From Crotophaga sulcirostris (taxonomy: Eukaryota; Chordata; Aves; Cuculiformes; Crotophagidae): 64,000 nt of DNA. How positions within the stretch are numbered: the stretch's first letter is position 1; each line of letters opens with the position of its first letter. The stretch is from NCBI GenBank assembly GCA_013397455.1, contig VYZB01000190.1, positions 247,993 through 311,992 of the forward strand, in the 5' to 3' direction. A program made the translations under genes and the position numbers. Shown here one piece after another: positions 48,001-61,100 of this stretch. The notes under the pieces are model-generated. The model saw nothing but the letters and a program-made list of their open reading frames with translations, was not told the DNA's origin and did not search any database.

Positions 48001-51000
48001 TAGGACTTTAAACTTGATCTGTTATTCGATGGGCAGCTCATGCACTGATCTGAGCACCAGAGTGATGTGCTCCTGTCAACCTGTGAATCAGAGGAATTGC
48101 TGCTCTCATACAGAGGAGGAAAGAGCTCCTTGTAAATTGCTCTTGAAATCGCCTCATGCTTCTTTCTAGCAAGGATGGGCAAATTTAAACACAAAATTCA
48201 ACACAAACTTAAATAATGGTTAGATATCAGGGAGACAGATGCCATAGAAATACAAACTGCTTGATGATTAATTGAGTTTGCCTTCCACTTAGGACACACT
48301 ATGATGAAAGGAGTTAGTGAGGAGAAAAGAGAGAAATTTAAATGAAAAAATACATGAAGCACACATAAATATGTACATGCTGCATGTAAACAAAGCAAAT
48401 TTAGACCGGCTTCTGCGTACTTCTTCACTGACTAATACAGAAACTGCACAGGAGAGAAAACTATTCTTTTTAAAACTGCCTTCATCTTCTGAAACAAAAA
48501 TGATCTAATATAGGCAGGGCAAAAAGTTTGATTTGCTCATATCACCTTTACAAAAACTACAGAATTGTTTGTTGAATTCTACATAGATTAGCAACTTTGT
48601 GCAATGGAATACATTTCTCCAAATTTACTGCTTTGCATAAAATTAGTTAACACTGAACATGGACTGTCAAAATGTGTGTAGCAGAAAGAGAATGTGGAAC
48701 ACTCGGGGAAGACTGTTGAGTTAATTTTAGATATGGATATACTACCCCCAGCAAACCTTGACCTCTTTTCAATAGCACTTGCAATCAAGATTTACTATGT
48801 TGTGTTACCATGCGGGGAGTCTGTCCTGTAAGGAAATATGTAGACTACCCTCATGCAGCCAGGCAACCTTCCTTGCCAAAAACTTCCTTCCCTGGCATGA
48901 AGCTCTTCTCTTTCCTGTTGCCTAGCTACTACTAGACCATCAAGCTAGCAGATATAGGAGAGGGGAGTGCTTTCAGCCAATGTTGCCCTCATGCTGCTGT
49001 GGGGAGTGTGAGTTAACTGCAGTCATGCCAAAAAACACAGCGGATTTGAGGCTGGGCTAACCCAAGTGGTTTGAACTTCTAAATAAAAGTAGCAGGTATG
49101 AAACTAACACTTGAAAAATGGAGGCACTAATTTAATTTGCAAATCGTATGTGATTGCTGCTATAATTTCTTTAATGGGGAAATAAGGTAAGAAATCTTTC
49201 CTGTATAAGTTGGTCAAAAATATTTTGGTGGTACTTCATGAGTATGTGATCTTTAGACCAGAGAGATAAGCAATGAAGTGTTGCTATTTATATATATTAA
49301 AGTAATGTCAATGACTTGGTTATGAACTGCTACAGTTCCTGTGGTGCTGTACTCTGCAGAAACACAGAAGAAAAGTCCCTTCCTCAAGGTAACTTCCTGC
49401 TTCTATTTAAGAAATAGAATAAAGAAAGACTAGAAGGTAAACACTTCTTTTCTCCTTAGGTGTATAGTTCCATTTTGACTAGAAAAAAAACTTATAAAAC
49501 TCATTGCATTGATCAAGACTGTTCTTGTAAATGTAAAAGCAGACCGTTTTTATTGCTCTGTCACAATATTGACATCATGGCTTGAATGAGTAAAAAAAAA
49601 GAGAAAAAAAATATTTTAAAAATGCATTTATTGTCTTAGTTTGTTCTTTATTCATTTGCAAGTTATTCCATTTTCAAGGTCAACTGTTTGATAAAATACT
49701 TGTAAGGATATTCCCTGAACATATTTTTGAGGGGAAAAAAAATCCAGTTTGTAAACAAATGAAATAAAAAGTGACAGAACATGATATCAGACATGCAACA
49801 TTTGTGACAGATGAAACTCTCAATGATTGCCCACAGACTTCAGAATGTCTCCTTAGTTATGCTCTGTTCCTCAGGAAAGACTGCTCCTGGGTTTCCCTGG
49901 TCATTTCTGAAGTAACTTCATTCTAGTATCTTCATTGAATTTCTAAGACTAAACACAGTAAAATTAATACATTTTAAACTGCTCAAGAGTTTACAACGGG
50001 CATCTCGCATACATGGCAGCATGTAGCTTCTTCTTAATAGAAATACTCTGAATTGAAGAACCTAATATCTTTGCTCTAGATTTCATCTCTGCAAAGACCC
50101 TTATTCCTTTTCCAGTCTTTAAAAAACCCAACCAAGCAACAATCACAACAATAAAAACAATCCTGAGAAATTCCATAACGAGTTTACAAATTGTGGAGTG
50201 GTAGCTGAGGCTCACCTCCTAATCATAACTTGAGAATTTCCCATCCCAATTGTTTTTGCTATTTTAATGCTAAGCAATCCACAACAGGAAAGGGACAACA
50301 TGGACCCTTTTAAAAGAAGAAGTAAACAGACTTTTCCTCTTTACCAACGTCTCTCAGCTGCCTCAGCAGGTCCTGGCAAAGTCTTGTCCAAGTGTTTGAT
50401 CCTGAAAGTTAAAATGACCTCAGGAATCACCTTCTTCTACCCTCAGACCTAGATCTCCTGAGCCTTTTTGTATTTCTTGTCTACTTGCAACTGCCGTGAT
50501 AAGGCCCAGGAAGCTGTGAACAATTTTTCCCACTGTGATAGACAGGAACAAAGTCTGCTGCAGAAAGTAGTGGATGGCAAGTAAATAGGTTCATGAGCTC
50601 TGGGAACACTAGCAGTGCTGCAGGCAGAGTAGCAGGCAACATAAAATAAATACAGATAAAGAGTAAGAAAAATAAATTTACTTTTGCTGTTTTAAGCTTT
50701 GAGGTGTTTGAGAAGGTTGTGAAGAAAATCTTAGTGCGGAAGGACACAAAAAAAATCGACTCGCAGGCAACAGTTGCCTCATAGATGAAAAAAAAAGGGA
50801 AATCGGGTTTCAGAAGATCCACATCAAAGGAGGCATAATTGTGAAGAACGTAATCCCCAAACAATTATGAATGAACAGAATAAAAGATCACATGACAGTA
50901 AGCATGCTAAGAAGCATAGTTTCAACAAACATCAGTAATTTTTCCTATTAGAATTTCAGTACTTACTAGTGAATCCCACACAGCTAATAGAATAACCCAT

Positions 51001-52144
51001 AAACTGAATAGACTTCAAAGGAGCATTTTACAGATTTTTTGTATTATTTGTCTCAGCTTGCACCCCACTTGTACTAGTGGCGTAAAAGCCACAGTCCCTA
51101 GTGCTACAAATAGGGCCGTACAGTATATGATATTTTTTGCTAAGTGTGAGGGGTGTTTTTTGTTTGTTTGTTGGTTGTTTTTTTTTGTTTTTAATGAATA
51201 GTGCCTGGAAGGCACAACAACCACTGCATTAAATCAATACTGTGTCTTGTAAAACATATAAAAGCACTAGAAAATAACACATAATCTGAGAAAAACCTGG
51301 CCATGATGCATTTCTATCTCTATGGAAAGCTACAGAATGTAAAATATTTACTTATTTCTCCTTCCAATTTAAAACCTGTTTTCTTCTGAGATTACGCTCA
51401 AAAAATATTTCAGCTCGAGGAATTAAATAGAATACTTGTAAGTTGCTAGAGATGTGTACTCCTAAACAAAACGAGAGGGATTAAGGAAAAGAACTGTGAG
51501 GCTTTTTGCCCATCTTCCATCAATAAAGTCCTGCTCTCCTCAGCTTTGTGCTCCACCCCTCTATCTAGCTTGTACCGCTTAATTGCAAAGAGATTTCCTT
51601 GCCTCAGTAACCCAAGTGGTGTATGATTTTCTTGACAGTCGTTGTAGTTACACCATTTCAACCTGTTGTTATTCTTTGCACAGTGTTTGTTGACATATTT
51701 AATACTTCTATGGACCAGAGTCATAGTAGGTTCCCTAGTCTGTTTCCTTTACATAAGAATATCGAGATTTTGTAAGATTTCCTTCCCATTCAGGATAAAA
51801 ATTAAGACCTTTTGAAGCTTTAATAGGAAGGAATATTAATATGAAAAAATGCCCCAAAATAGTTCAAGCTCCCATGTGTGTCGTATGGGAAACTAGATTC
51901 ACTTAAGTTCTCCTTTTCTCCTGCTCTCTGTCGCTCGTGTGTGCCTCAGCCACTGTTCTTTGCTATTTTGCAATGGCTGTCTTTAAAGAGAGTCTACAAA
52001 CTTCTGCATAAATTTATTATCTCAAGAACTCAAACTTGAGTCTCCTACATCTCAGTTAATAATCAAAAACTCGTTGACTAGAATTTTCATCTTGTGTTTT
52101 TTTTATTTTATTTTTGCAGAGCGGGTCTCCACCAGGAAGTAAAT
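48001..52144. other. Unique AT-rich sequence
   Basis: No gene is recognisable. A TGTTTGTTTGTTGG / T-run low-complexity stretch lies at 51150-51195. The 127-codon minus frame at 50481-50864 has a hydrophobic, T-rich-derived composition. It lacks a supporting start context or family resemblance. Confidence 0.5.
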
Positions 52145-52200
52145 CACTGGTCAGGGCACTCACCTGTAATGTGAAAGACTGAATACAAGCCCTCAGCATG
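52145..52200 (+). repeat. Possible tRNA-like SINE relic
   Basis: 'CACTGGTCAGGGCACTCACC' followed by TGTAATGTGAAAGACTG resembles the A-box half of an old amniote tRNA-derived SINE (family pattern GTGGTTAGGGCACTCACCTG-GGATGTGGGAGAC). The B-box is corrupted (GAATACAAGCCCT where GGTTCAAGTCC is expected). A related copy is at 54603-54670. Chance is possible; both together make it more credible. Confidence 0.4.
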
Positions 52201-52639
52201 AACCATGAGACAGGGGACTTGTTTTGGCCTCTCTTATATCTGAAGTCAGCAGGACTGTCAGACTATGAGCTACTGTGAGATCTCCCTCTTGTCTGACTGG
52301 ACTTTCTAGCCTGCAGCCAAGAAACTTTTCGTGAACAAATTTGTGCCAAACTGGTACACACCAGCAGTTTGTGTCACTCTTGACAGACTGCTTCTTCCTT
52401 TGGCAATACCTCTTTGGCCAAAACACTCCTAACAGAGCACAGCTGTATGTCCCACATATAAATTTGGTTTAACCAACTGGTATCTACTGAACTAAAGTCT
52501 GACTGACATAAACAAGAAAGTTATATTCTCTTCTGTTTCACATAGATTTTATGCTGCACTCATCGCTGTGATACTGCCAGCACCGTGTCAGTGATGCATA
52601 TATGAATCAGTACAAACCATTCACAAGTTCTATATTTAA

Positions 52640-52890
52640 AAGGCTCCGGATGTAGCAGTTCTTCCAGCCTCGTCAGATGTTCGGAGGCGGGTAGGCGTGA
52701 AGGGAGGGGAGGGAAAAGGAGTGTTCTGCTTCAAATTCCCACCAGTTTGTTTTGACATCTCCCTTGTACCAAAGTGGCTGGAGCTTACTCGGTGGCTCGC
52801 AGAGAGTTGTGTGTTGCCAATCTGATATGATGACTCTGCATACATCGCCAAAAATTGTAGTGGGTTTTTCGGCTCGGATCACAAAGCAAG
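52640..52890. promoter_or_regulatory. CpG-enriched patch, possible regulatory element
   Basis: About ten CpGs occur in 250 bp (CCGGA, CTCGTC, TTCGGAGGCGGG, AGGCGTG, CTCGGTGGCTCGC, ATCGCC, TTCGGCTCGG), much denser than the surrounding DNA. A GGAGGCGGGTAGG word could be an Sp/KLF-type site. No TATA box, splice donor or long open frame is obvious; the two overlapping minus frames (52636-52851, 52673-52882) look like shadows. It is too small for a classical CpG island. Confidence 0.3.
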
Positions 52891-54602
52891 CTCATATTTA
52901 ATTTGGTAGCTACTATCATCCCAGCTCTTTTGTGAGACGTTGCTTCTTTACATGTGTATGCCTGTGTTTTACAAGCGAATGACAGGCATTTTTTCAGATG
53001 CTTTGCCCAATAATATGTTTGTTACAAGTATGTAGAAGAAGGGGATAAAGAGAGCTGTTCTGGTGAGAGAGCTGACAAAAGGAGTGACTCCAGCTCCCTG
53101 TATACACTGAACTCAGCAGAAAGCCCTTCTGTTATTTTTCTGATCCAAACTGTATGAAGAAAATAAAAGAGGAACAATGGGGAAAGAGAGGAACTGGCAA
53201 AGAAGGAGATAAGAAAGCCAGGCAAGAGGAAAATCTTGGGGTTATTGTCCTCCATAGCAGGGCAATATGTTGAGGGTGTTGTTCAGATCTCCCTTTCTGC
53301 CTTCATTTTCTATTTCTACATTGTGCCGCAGCACACTTCCATGTCCTGATGGCATCTGCCCTCTGAGAATCAGTTCTGTTTTGCTTGTGCCATTATTATA
53401 GGCCTAGTGTCTCAGATACATGATTGAGTCCTGACTCATAAATAAAATGTACTATAAATTTTAGCCACTGCCTTGTTTAATCCCCTTTTGCCCACACAGC
53501 GAGGAAACTGACTGGAATTTATTGCCTTGCGTATTCTCCCTGATTTATTCAGTCAGGAGCCTGCTTGCATTTTCCTCTATTTGACATTATTTTATATCCT
53601 GTAACATAATATATTTTCATTATATTTTAATATACCATGCGGTAAGTACAATCACACAGCGAAATTTTGGGATCTTTCTACTTGTGCCGTTATTTCTGAT
53701 GTACAGTAATATCTACTACTGAAGACCTGACTCATAAACAATAGCTTAGGTCACTGCCTTATTTATTTCCCCAAACAGGATGGCCAAGAAACTAACGGTT
53801 TGGTAATTTATTTGTCATTTGTATCAGGATAGTACAATGTATGCCCCTGCAAAGGAATGCAGAGCTCATCAGTTGACCCAAGCTATTAGCAAGTGTAGGA
53901 ATTTCCATTAAAACACTGAGGATATTGTGTTGACTCAAATCTGTAGGTGCAGCCTTTTAATTCTGAGAGAGTATGAGAAGTCTGCGTCATCTTCTGCATA
54001 GGTAGAAAGAGTTAGAGACCTGCTGAGGAAATCTATGAGAAGAGATAGGCCAGAGAAAAGACAAGGTTGAGGTTTATGTGTGTAGTGTCACAGATGTGGA
54101 AGAGAGGATAGTTTTTTGGAAGAGGCACATTTGCAGCATGAATCAGGTACCAGGACATTAAGTCCATGGGTTACAGAAAAGGTGGAGACATCACTGGGTG
54201 CAGCAGCTGACAGTGCCCAACATTAGGGAATATTTTGGGAGAGGAGGTTTCAGAAGGTCAACAGTCTCATGAAGAAAGAAAAACTCTCGCTGAAGATAGC
54301 CAAGAGGCCAGTAACAAGGGCACTCTGAAACTTAAAGGTGATGCAGCCACACCGTTAGGTTAGTCCTATATTCTCCCTGGGTTGCCTATGGGCTTTCACC
54401 ATAGTGCAGATAAGGCAATTTCCTCTTAAGGTTAATGCCCAAAACTAAGTTACATGACAACGTTGAGTAACTTCAGGTCTTGCTTCCAGTCTTGTACAGG
54501 ACAAGTGGCTGCCACAGTACTGGCTATAGTTCCTGCAATTATCTGGAAAGAATAATTGTTGGAATGATTCTGGAGAAGATGATGCAAGCACCAGCTTCAT
54601 AA
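52891..54602. other. Unique sequence without recognisable genes
   Basis: The AT-rich part around 53590-53640 (ATATTTTCATTATATTTTAATATA) is low complexity. The 53.95-54.35 kb part is purine-rich and GC-richer but matches no family I know. There are no supported coding frames. Confidence 0.5.
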
Positions 54603-54670
54603 GAGCTCAGTGCACAGGACTTTCACCTGGGACGGTGGCAATGTACATCCTGTGCTGAATCAGAAACTTT
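54603..54670 (+). repeat. Possible tRNA-like SINE relic, second copy
   Basis: 'CTCAGTGCACAGGACTTTCA' then CCTGGGACGGTGGCAATG resembles the same SINE head as at 52145, with the conserved CACCTGGGA word, and continues to GTGCTGAATCAGAAAC. The B-box is not intact. The orientation matches the 52145 copy. Confidence 0.4.
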
Positions 54671-57491
54671 ATCCCAAGACAGCCCTGACCACTAGACTCT
54701 TAGACATCCTGGGAAACCCCGGAAACTGAATTTCTGCTTCCATTCAGCCTTTCTGCCTCCCTCAGCTTATATCCTGGGCCAAAAATACCCATGTTAAAAT
54801 AATGCCATAAACCCCTTCATACTCGTGTTTAATGTTCTGGCTTCAAGAAATCAACACATTCTGTACACAGGAAAATGACTTCACTTCAAAATGCTTGATC
54901 AACTTGAGTCAAAAATAGTTGATTAGTTGCAATACGTATGCGTTTTGACAGCAACATGTAGAATTAAGGTTGCATGCATTAGGACATGATTAGTTGGATA
55001 AAAACCACTGCATCTGAAAAGGAATAATCTAATTGCCTTCCAAATATGAGTAGTCTGCCATTTCCTTGTTTTAAGCAGAGCAAAGTTTGAGATGATTTTA
55101 GAAGAATGATAGTTTCTCTTTCTAGTGATTTTTCTAATAGTGAATGTAGCGTAAAGTCTGTCCTGTAAATACGGTTTATTGTAATGGAGAGCATACTGGT
55201 GCATTGTGCTAAAAGCATAGCAAGAAAGGTTTTAAGTCTCATCAGGCCTAAGAAATGTTTTTATATGCTTGTTAGTGCCATCTTTTTTCACATGGTATTA
55301 ATACTAGAACATTTATGAAATCTCCTTCATTTTTCACTCTACAGAGTAATGTTCTTTGGACTTCGGCTGTTGGATCAACTTATCAAGATTCTCTATTTCT
55401 CTTTGTATTAATTTATTCACTTAAATAGATGACGCAGATCATATCATCCTCTTGTACTGTGACCTACATATACCTTCTTTATTTCCCCATCTAAATACAT
55501 TGGTACTCATACATAAAATGTATGAGATTAGGTGCTATTTTCTTTTTTTTAACTACTTCGTTACCAACCTTGCCCATCTACTTTCTAAATTTTTTGCTCT
55601 GAACTGTTGGATTAGATCTGGCTTGCACTGAGATAATTTTCTTCAGAGCAACCTATATGGTGCTGTGTTCTGGATTTGTGACTAAAGCAGTGCTGATAAC
55701 ATGCTCCAAAAAGATACTCTGTGCCACATAATGTCATGCTCAGGAATAAAAACTGAGTGGAGGTACATTTTGTAGAGGTAGCAATTGCATGGAGGCAGGT
55801 TGGATATCAGCCTATTTGTGGGAGGTGGCAAGTGATTGCCTTTGTATAATTTTTGTTTGTTTGTTTCTTCTCCTTTCCTTTGCTTATTAAGCTACCTTTA
55901 TCTCCACCAATGAATTTTCTTGCGGATTCTCTGCCCTGTATTCTGGGGAGGCTGGTGAGCAAGTAGTTGTGTGGTGCCTCCCTGCACCAAAGCTGCATAC
56001 CTGTTCCACAGTTCTCCTTTCTTATCTGTTTTTGAGGATTCCCTAAAAACTTGAAGTCCAACTGGGGGACAAAGAGCAACCAGCAACTTTGTAAGCTTTG
56101 TAAGCTTTGGTGATGTTTTCAATTTTCACGCCCCAGTTGTATTACACTCAAATGAAAGGGTATAAAAATTATTGTGATTTTTGATGATTTTAGTCCTTTT
56201 CCTCTGTTATGTCAAAGACCTGCAGGAGACAGCATGAAAGACATGAAAGAGTTACTGAACCGTTGGTTCAAGTCATGCTGTCAGCTCCTTCTCTTTTTCT
56301 GTAGCTTGAAATCAATAAAAGGATGGAAACTGAATAGGTTCCTAACTTATCACTCCACAGGAAAATCTTCCTTTAACAGTAACTGTAAAAATTAAGATTA
56401 AATACTCCAGGACTATCTTTTTCAGGAAAGAAAAGCATATGAGCAGTGGCTGTTTAGACCACCCTGCCTCCCTGTGTAAGTGAGGACCATTGCAGATGGT
56501 ATCGTGGAGAAACAAGGACGTTCCGGCTGTGCCGTTTTGTGAAAAGGGATGGAGAAATGCAGAGACTGTGTAATTTTGTGGCTGCTATCTACCTACTTAA
56601 AATTACAGCTTTCTTCAAACACTGCCATTACCGATTCTAGAACAAGAACTAAGAATGAATATGGGCAGGCCTTGAAGGTGTGCAATGGCAAATGGGAAAA
56701 GAGTAAATACTCATTTTGGCAAAAAAAGTTACTTACCTCCACTTCCTTTCTAGAGGCTGAAACCCAGAAATAATCTCTTCTGCTGTTTACAACCCAAGAC
56801 CAGATTTTTTAAATTAATTTTAAAGTAATTTGTAACTGTTTCCACAGTGCTTTGCTTTTTTTTCTATAGTGATTATCCTTTTATCTCCCAAATGCTGCAC
56901 TATGATTTCCGATGCAGTGAAAGCTCCTAAAGAGTCCAGTGAACATCAGACACAAACTCCCCACCTGCTCGAATAAACACAGACACACTACTCATGTTCC
57001 AGTCAATGTCTGGTTTTGTAGTACTAGAAATATGAATAGGTTAGGCTTGGTTATCACTTTATCAATAAGCTATGTTTATATGATCAGGAATTAAATTAAT
57101 CTGTGTAGTCAAACTTACATTTGAAGGTTATTATAACTGAGTATTGAGTCAACAATCAAAACCTTTTTGTTTTGCAGAACACATGCGCTGGTCTTTCAAA
57201 GCTAATACAAAGGTGTTTGTGCTCTTTACAGTCTGAGATCTTCCTAAGGATGTGATTTGCAAAGTTGATATTTACAGACTTCAAAACCAATAAAAAATGC
57301 TAATGATATTTAAAATAGAGACTCTGCCAGAGAGTCAATACTGTTTCTAAAGCAATTTGTGCATGTTTATATTTAGTGTGATAGAATTAGCTTATTTGAC
57401 ACATGAATAGAATGGCCAAAAATCACAATAGGTTTTCTTGTGATATTTCCAGGCTTATCTAATCAAACAGAAGTTTTCTGCACATACTGGT
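54671..57491. other. Unique AT-rich sequence
   Basis: No recognisable gene. A short tandem repeat of CTTTGTAAG lies at 56089-56108. Open frames up to 93 codons (54923-55204 -) have no family resemblance. Confidence 0.5.
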
Positions 57492-57976
57492 ATCATAGAA
57501 TCATCTGGTTGGAAAAGACCTTTGAGATTATCAAGTCCAACTGTACCTATCCACTATTAAATCAGACCCCTGAGAAACTCAACTATCTGTATTTTAAACA
57601 CCTCCAGGGATGGTGACTGGACCACCTCCCTGGGCAGTTGTGCCAGTGCCTGACAACCTTTTTGGTGAAGAAATTTTTCCTTATTGTCTAGCCTGAACTT
57701 CCCCTGGAGAAACTTGAGGCCATTACCTCTCATCCTATCACCTTTCCCTTGGGAGAAGAGACCAACACTCACCTCGCCACAACCTCCTTTCAGGCAGTTG
57801 TAGACAGTGATGAGGTCTCCCCTCAGCCTCCTGCTCTGTAAGTTAAACAGCCCCAGTTCCCTCAGCTGCTCCTCGTAAAACTTGTTCTCCAGCCCCTTCA
57901 CCAGCTTCATTGCCCTCCCCTGGATGCACTCCAGCACCTCAGTGTCTTTCTTTTAGTGAGGGGCCCAAAACTGTAC
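57492..57976 (-). mobile_element. CR1 LINE 3' end, antisense, 5'-truncated
   Basis: It begins at ATCATAGAATC (tail, one unit left) and 'GGTTGGAAAAGACCTTTGAG', the same 3' UTR as the copy at 15802, and ends abruptly after 'GGGGCCCAAAACTGTACA'. By eye the two copies agree over most positions, so they belong to one subfamily. Only the ORF2 C-terminus and 3' UTR are kept. The flanks are AT-rich unique sequence. Confidence 0.93.
57557..57937 (-). pseudogene. CR1 ORF2 C-terminus, almost open
   Basis: A 126-codon open frame reads [40 protein letters not shown] and LPREVVQSPSLEVFK, ending at the natural ORF2 stop region. It covers the last ~120 residues of the CR1 polyprotein downstream of the RT core. 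There is a frame slip around the expected F-F-T-x-R-V-x-K-H-W-N segment (here LHQKGCQALAQ). There are no catalytic residues, and the 5' truncation removes the start, so the open frame only reflects modest age. Confidence 0.85.
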
Positions 57977-58064
57977 AATTTTATCATATTATCCATTCTT
58001 TGTCAGTAAAATAAAAAGAAAACGGACACAATATATATAGTTTTATTAAGTACAGTTAACAATG

Positions 58065-58112
58065 GGGTAGATTCTGCTGCCTTTACTAAAATCAAGTAAA
58101 ACCTCTTCCCTG
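58065..58112. repeat. Possible ancient palindromic repeat fragment
   Basis: 'GGGGTAGATTCTGCTGCCTT' followed by TACTAAAATCAAGTAAAACCT resembles one half of an old amniote foldback element (pattern GGCCAGATTCTGCCACCCTTACTC...GAGTAGTACC). The matching second half is not present. Weak. Confidence 0.3.
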
Positions 58113-61100
58113 GATTTTTCAAATATTTGTGTATGCAATTAACTTAAGCATACAATAAGTCACTCCAAAGTCAGTTCTTAATCAGTCTGAGAGACTTACA
58201 AAGGAAATTACCATTTATGAAATACATTATAAATAGCCTTATTTGCATATAGGAATCCATAGTAAAATATTTGGTTTGTATACCCTAAGAAATGGAGAAA
58301 TATTTTGACTGGGTTTTCTTTTTGTTAAAGACATTTTTTATGGAAAAAAAAATGTTAAACTCTCTGGTAGCATAATATTTCACTAATCATACATTCTGTT
58401 GAATAAGAGCAAACCAGGCTTAAGGCATATTCAAATATATTTATTAAAAAGTCAAAATACACTATTGTAAGTATTATTTGTTCTAAATAAACAGTTTTCA
58501 CTCCAATTCTATCCTATTAAAAAAGTATTTAAACCACACAAATTTTATTGTAAATCATTTATCATAATGAGCCCAAGTATTAGATGTATATATTCTTTAT
58601 AAACCTATTCAAAATTTAATGACAGTGCAATAGTCAACATGCCACCCAGTTTAAAACTCTGATTATTTATAAAGTTTAATGAATCAAAAATATGCAACAT
58701 TTGAAAACTGACAGCTCCATAAATTTACTTGTAATTATGCAAGATCAGCAGTTATTCATGGAAAGTTTCTCAAGATATATCACAGTCCCGAAAACTTAAC
58801 TCCACTACATACCTTGTCAAGAAGAGAAGGTCACTTTTTGGTGCTCTAGGGAGATTTTGAAATTTGCAACCATATTTTCATTGTCATTATCCAGCAAAGT
58901 AATTATTTGGTCAGGAGACCAGATTAGATGATCTAACGATGCCTTTTAGCTTTAAACATGCCAGCCCTTTTAATGGATCATGTGTATAAAGTTAAGCAGG
59001 TGCTTAGCCCTTTCTAGGCATCAGCACATTTTTCTTTTCCCTACTGGCTGAGTTGAGGAGAAACATTAAAACTGTAATCATAGCTTCATGCCACTTAAGC
59101 TCTATTCTGAACTGTTCTAGCTTATGCTGACCCACAGGGCATAAATGAAACATATTTAGGAAGTGCTAAACAGTTTTTCCAAAGACCAACTTCTGACTTC
59201 ATGTTTTAGATTATGATTTCTGAAGAGATTTTTTTAAAAAATTGACTTTTCTTCCCCTTTCGTTCAAAATATGTTTTTGATGAATCATAAATCAAAAATC
59301 ATCGACCTCTTCACACATCTACTTTGCTCCAATTTTAAATAAATATTCCCAGTGTATTAATACTAGAAACCACAATGTGGCCATTTACACTTTCAAATAT
59401 GATTATTTTGGGAGAGGTTAGAGAATACATTCACTGCCGAACTGCCTTATTCTTTTTATACCTGCATGCCTTATAGTTTCCGTTGCTGTTAAAAGTTGTT
59501 GAGACTCCTTCCTAGTGTGAATACTTTCTGTTTTTAAGATGCAGGACAGTACCTATTGATGATGTTCATGAGAGAGGGAGAATAACAGGAGGCTTGACCA
59601 TAGACATGGATGCACCTGAGACACCGACATCCCAGAAGTGTGTGCTTTCACAAGGAGGAAAATGCATCAAATTTCTTGACAGATTAAGAAAGCAAACCAA
59701 ACCATACACCAGACATTCAGCTTACATTTCCTCTATAGATTTTATTTGTAGTTTAGATATGGTTAAAATATTAGTACTGAGTGTAGGCCAAACAATTTAT
59801 GAGCCTATAAACTTTGATTGATATATGCTGGTAAGAAGGGACCAAAAGATCGTGTACCTGAAGAATATGTATCGAGTGGCTCATGATAGTTTACGACGAT
59901 GTTTAAAGCCTTACACAGTACTGCTTGTTTCTGTGTGAGAGCTGATTTTATTACTTGGACCAAAGGCCACTGACATTTTGGTTCCAGAAAACATACATAT
60001 ATCCATCAGAACAGGTTTACATTCAGAATATGAAAAGCAACAGTTAAGACTGTGTGCAAACACTGTTGACCTGAAGTAAAATAACTGTTTTCTCATCAGA
60101 AACACCATGATATTATAACATGGAGAAACGGGAACAAGATAGCAAGGTCTACTGAGTCTTCACGAGCAGACCTACGTCACATAGTCTGTACATATGTTCT
60201 GCTGACATTTGAAAAGCACGTATGATTTACGGTGGACCGCATTTCATTTGAATACTGGTTAGAGACTGCTAGCTTAGGAAAGTGTTATTTATAAAGAGGA
60301 ACTCCACAAGAACAGTGTCCTGTACTATGGCTGAATGGAATAAAGGTTATTTTAAACAACACATTTTACTTTGACCCTTTTTGTTGAAGGTGCCAGTGGC
60401 TGGCATCAGATTTAGACCAGAAAAAGTCTAATAGATTTCCTAAACAGTGTAAAAAATTTTCTTTTTTGATGGTCTTCAGTCCTCCAGTACACAAGTTTAT
60501 ATTGAAATTGTAACTCCTTCTAACCCGATATACCACTAAGGCCCCGTGAATTTCGGTTCTGATGATTGAGAGGGTTGTCAGTTTTACTGTTATATCCACT
60601 TCCATATTACACAAAGTCTATAGTCTATACTGCCAAAATTTCAAGTGGTGAACGACATCCTCTTTAAAGTTTAGTTTTCATGTTAAAGATTTAATTGTTT
60701 CATTTCACACTTAAGTTGACATACATCATTGTGTATTGTAGGGATAAGATCAAACTTAAAGCACTTTTTCTGAAAGTTGTGAAAAGCATTTAGTGATTGT
60801 GCAGACTAACTGATGCCCCCCCCACACTGAGGGGCAGAAAAGTATTGCTCAGTGTAGGGCATTTAAAATGCTTTTGGCAATTGTCCTATATATCTTCATT
60901 TTTTGATGTTGCATTTTTAAAAGTTTTCACGTATAAACATGAGAAAAATTATATATGTCAAAAATTAGTAAACTGGTGATTGGAGCATGTTCCTCAAGTG
61001 ACACAAGAAAGTGACAGACACTGGACTCTATGATATACAGGGCTTATATCCTAAGTAGCTTCATATTGAGGAGAAATTAGTAACCAAATCTTAAACTTTG

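Noticed and set aside
50481..50864. 127-codon minus frame rich in F, L, I
   Set aside because: Hydrophobicity comes from T-rich sequence. There is no recognisable membrane-protein family, signal or exon structure.
58990..59035. TTAAGCAGGTGCTTAGC resembling another ancient amniote repeat
   Set aside because: Only about 17 bases agree with the remembered pattern and no second arm is present.
60827..60833. C homopolymer considered as a G-quadruplex
   Set aside because: Only a single run of about seven Cs; four runs are needed.
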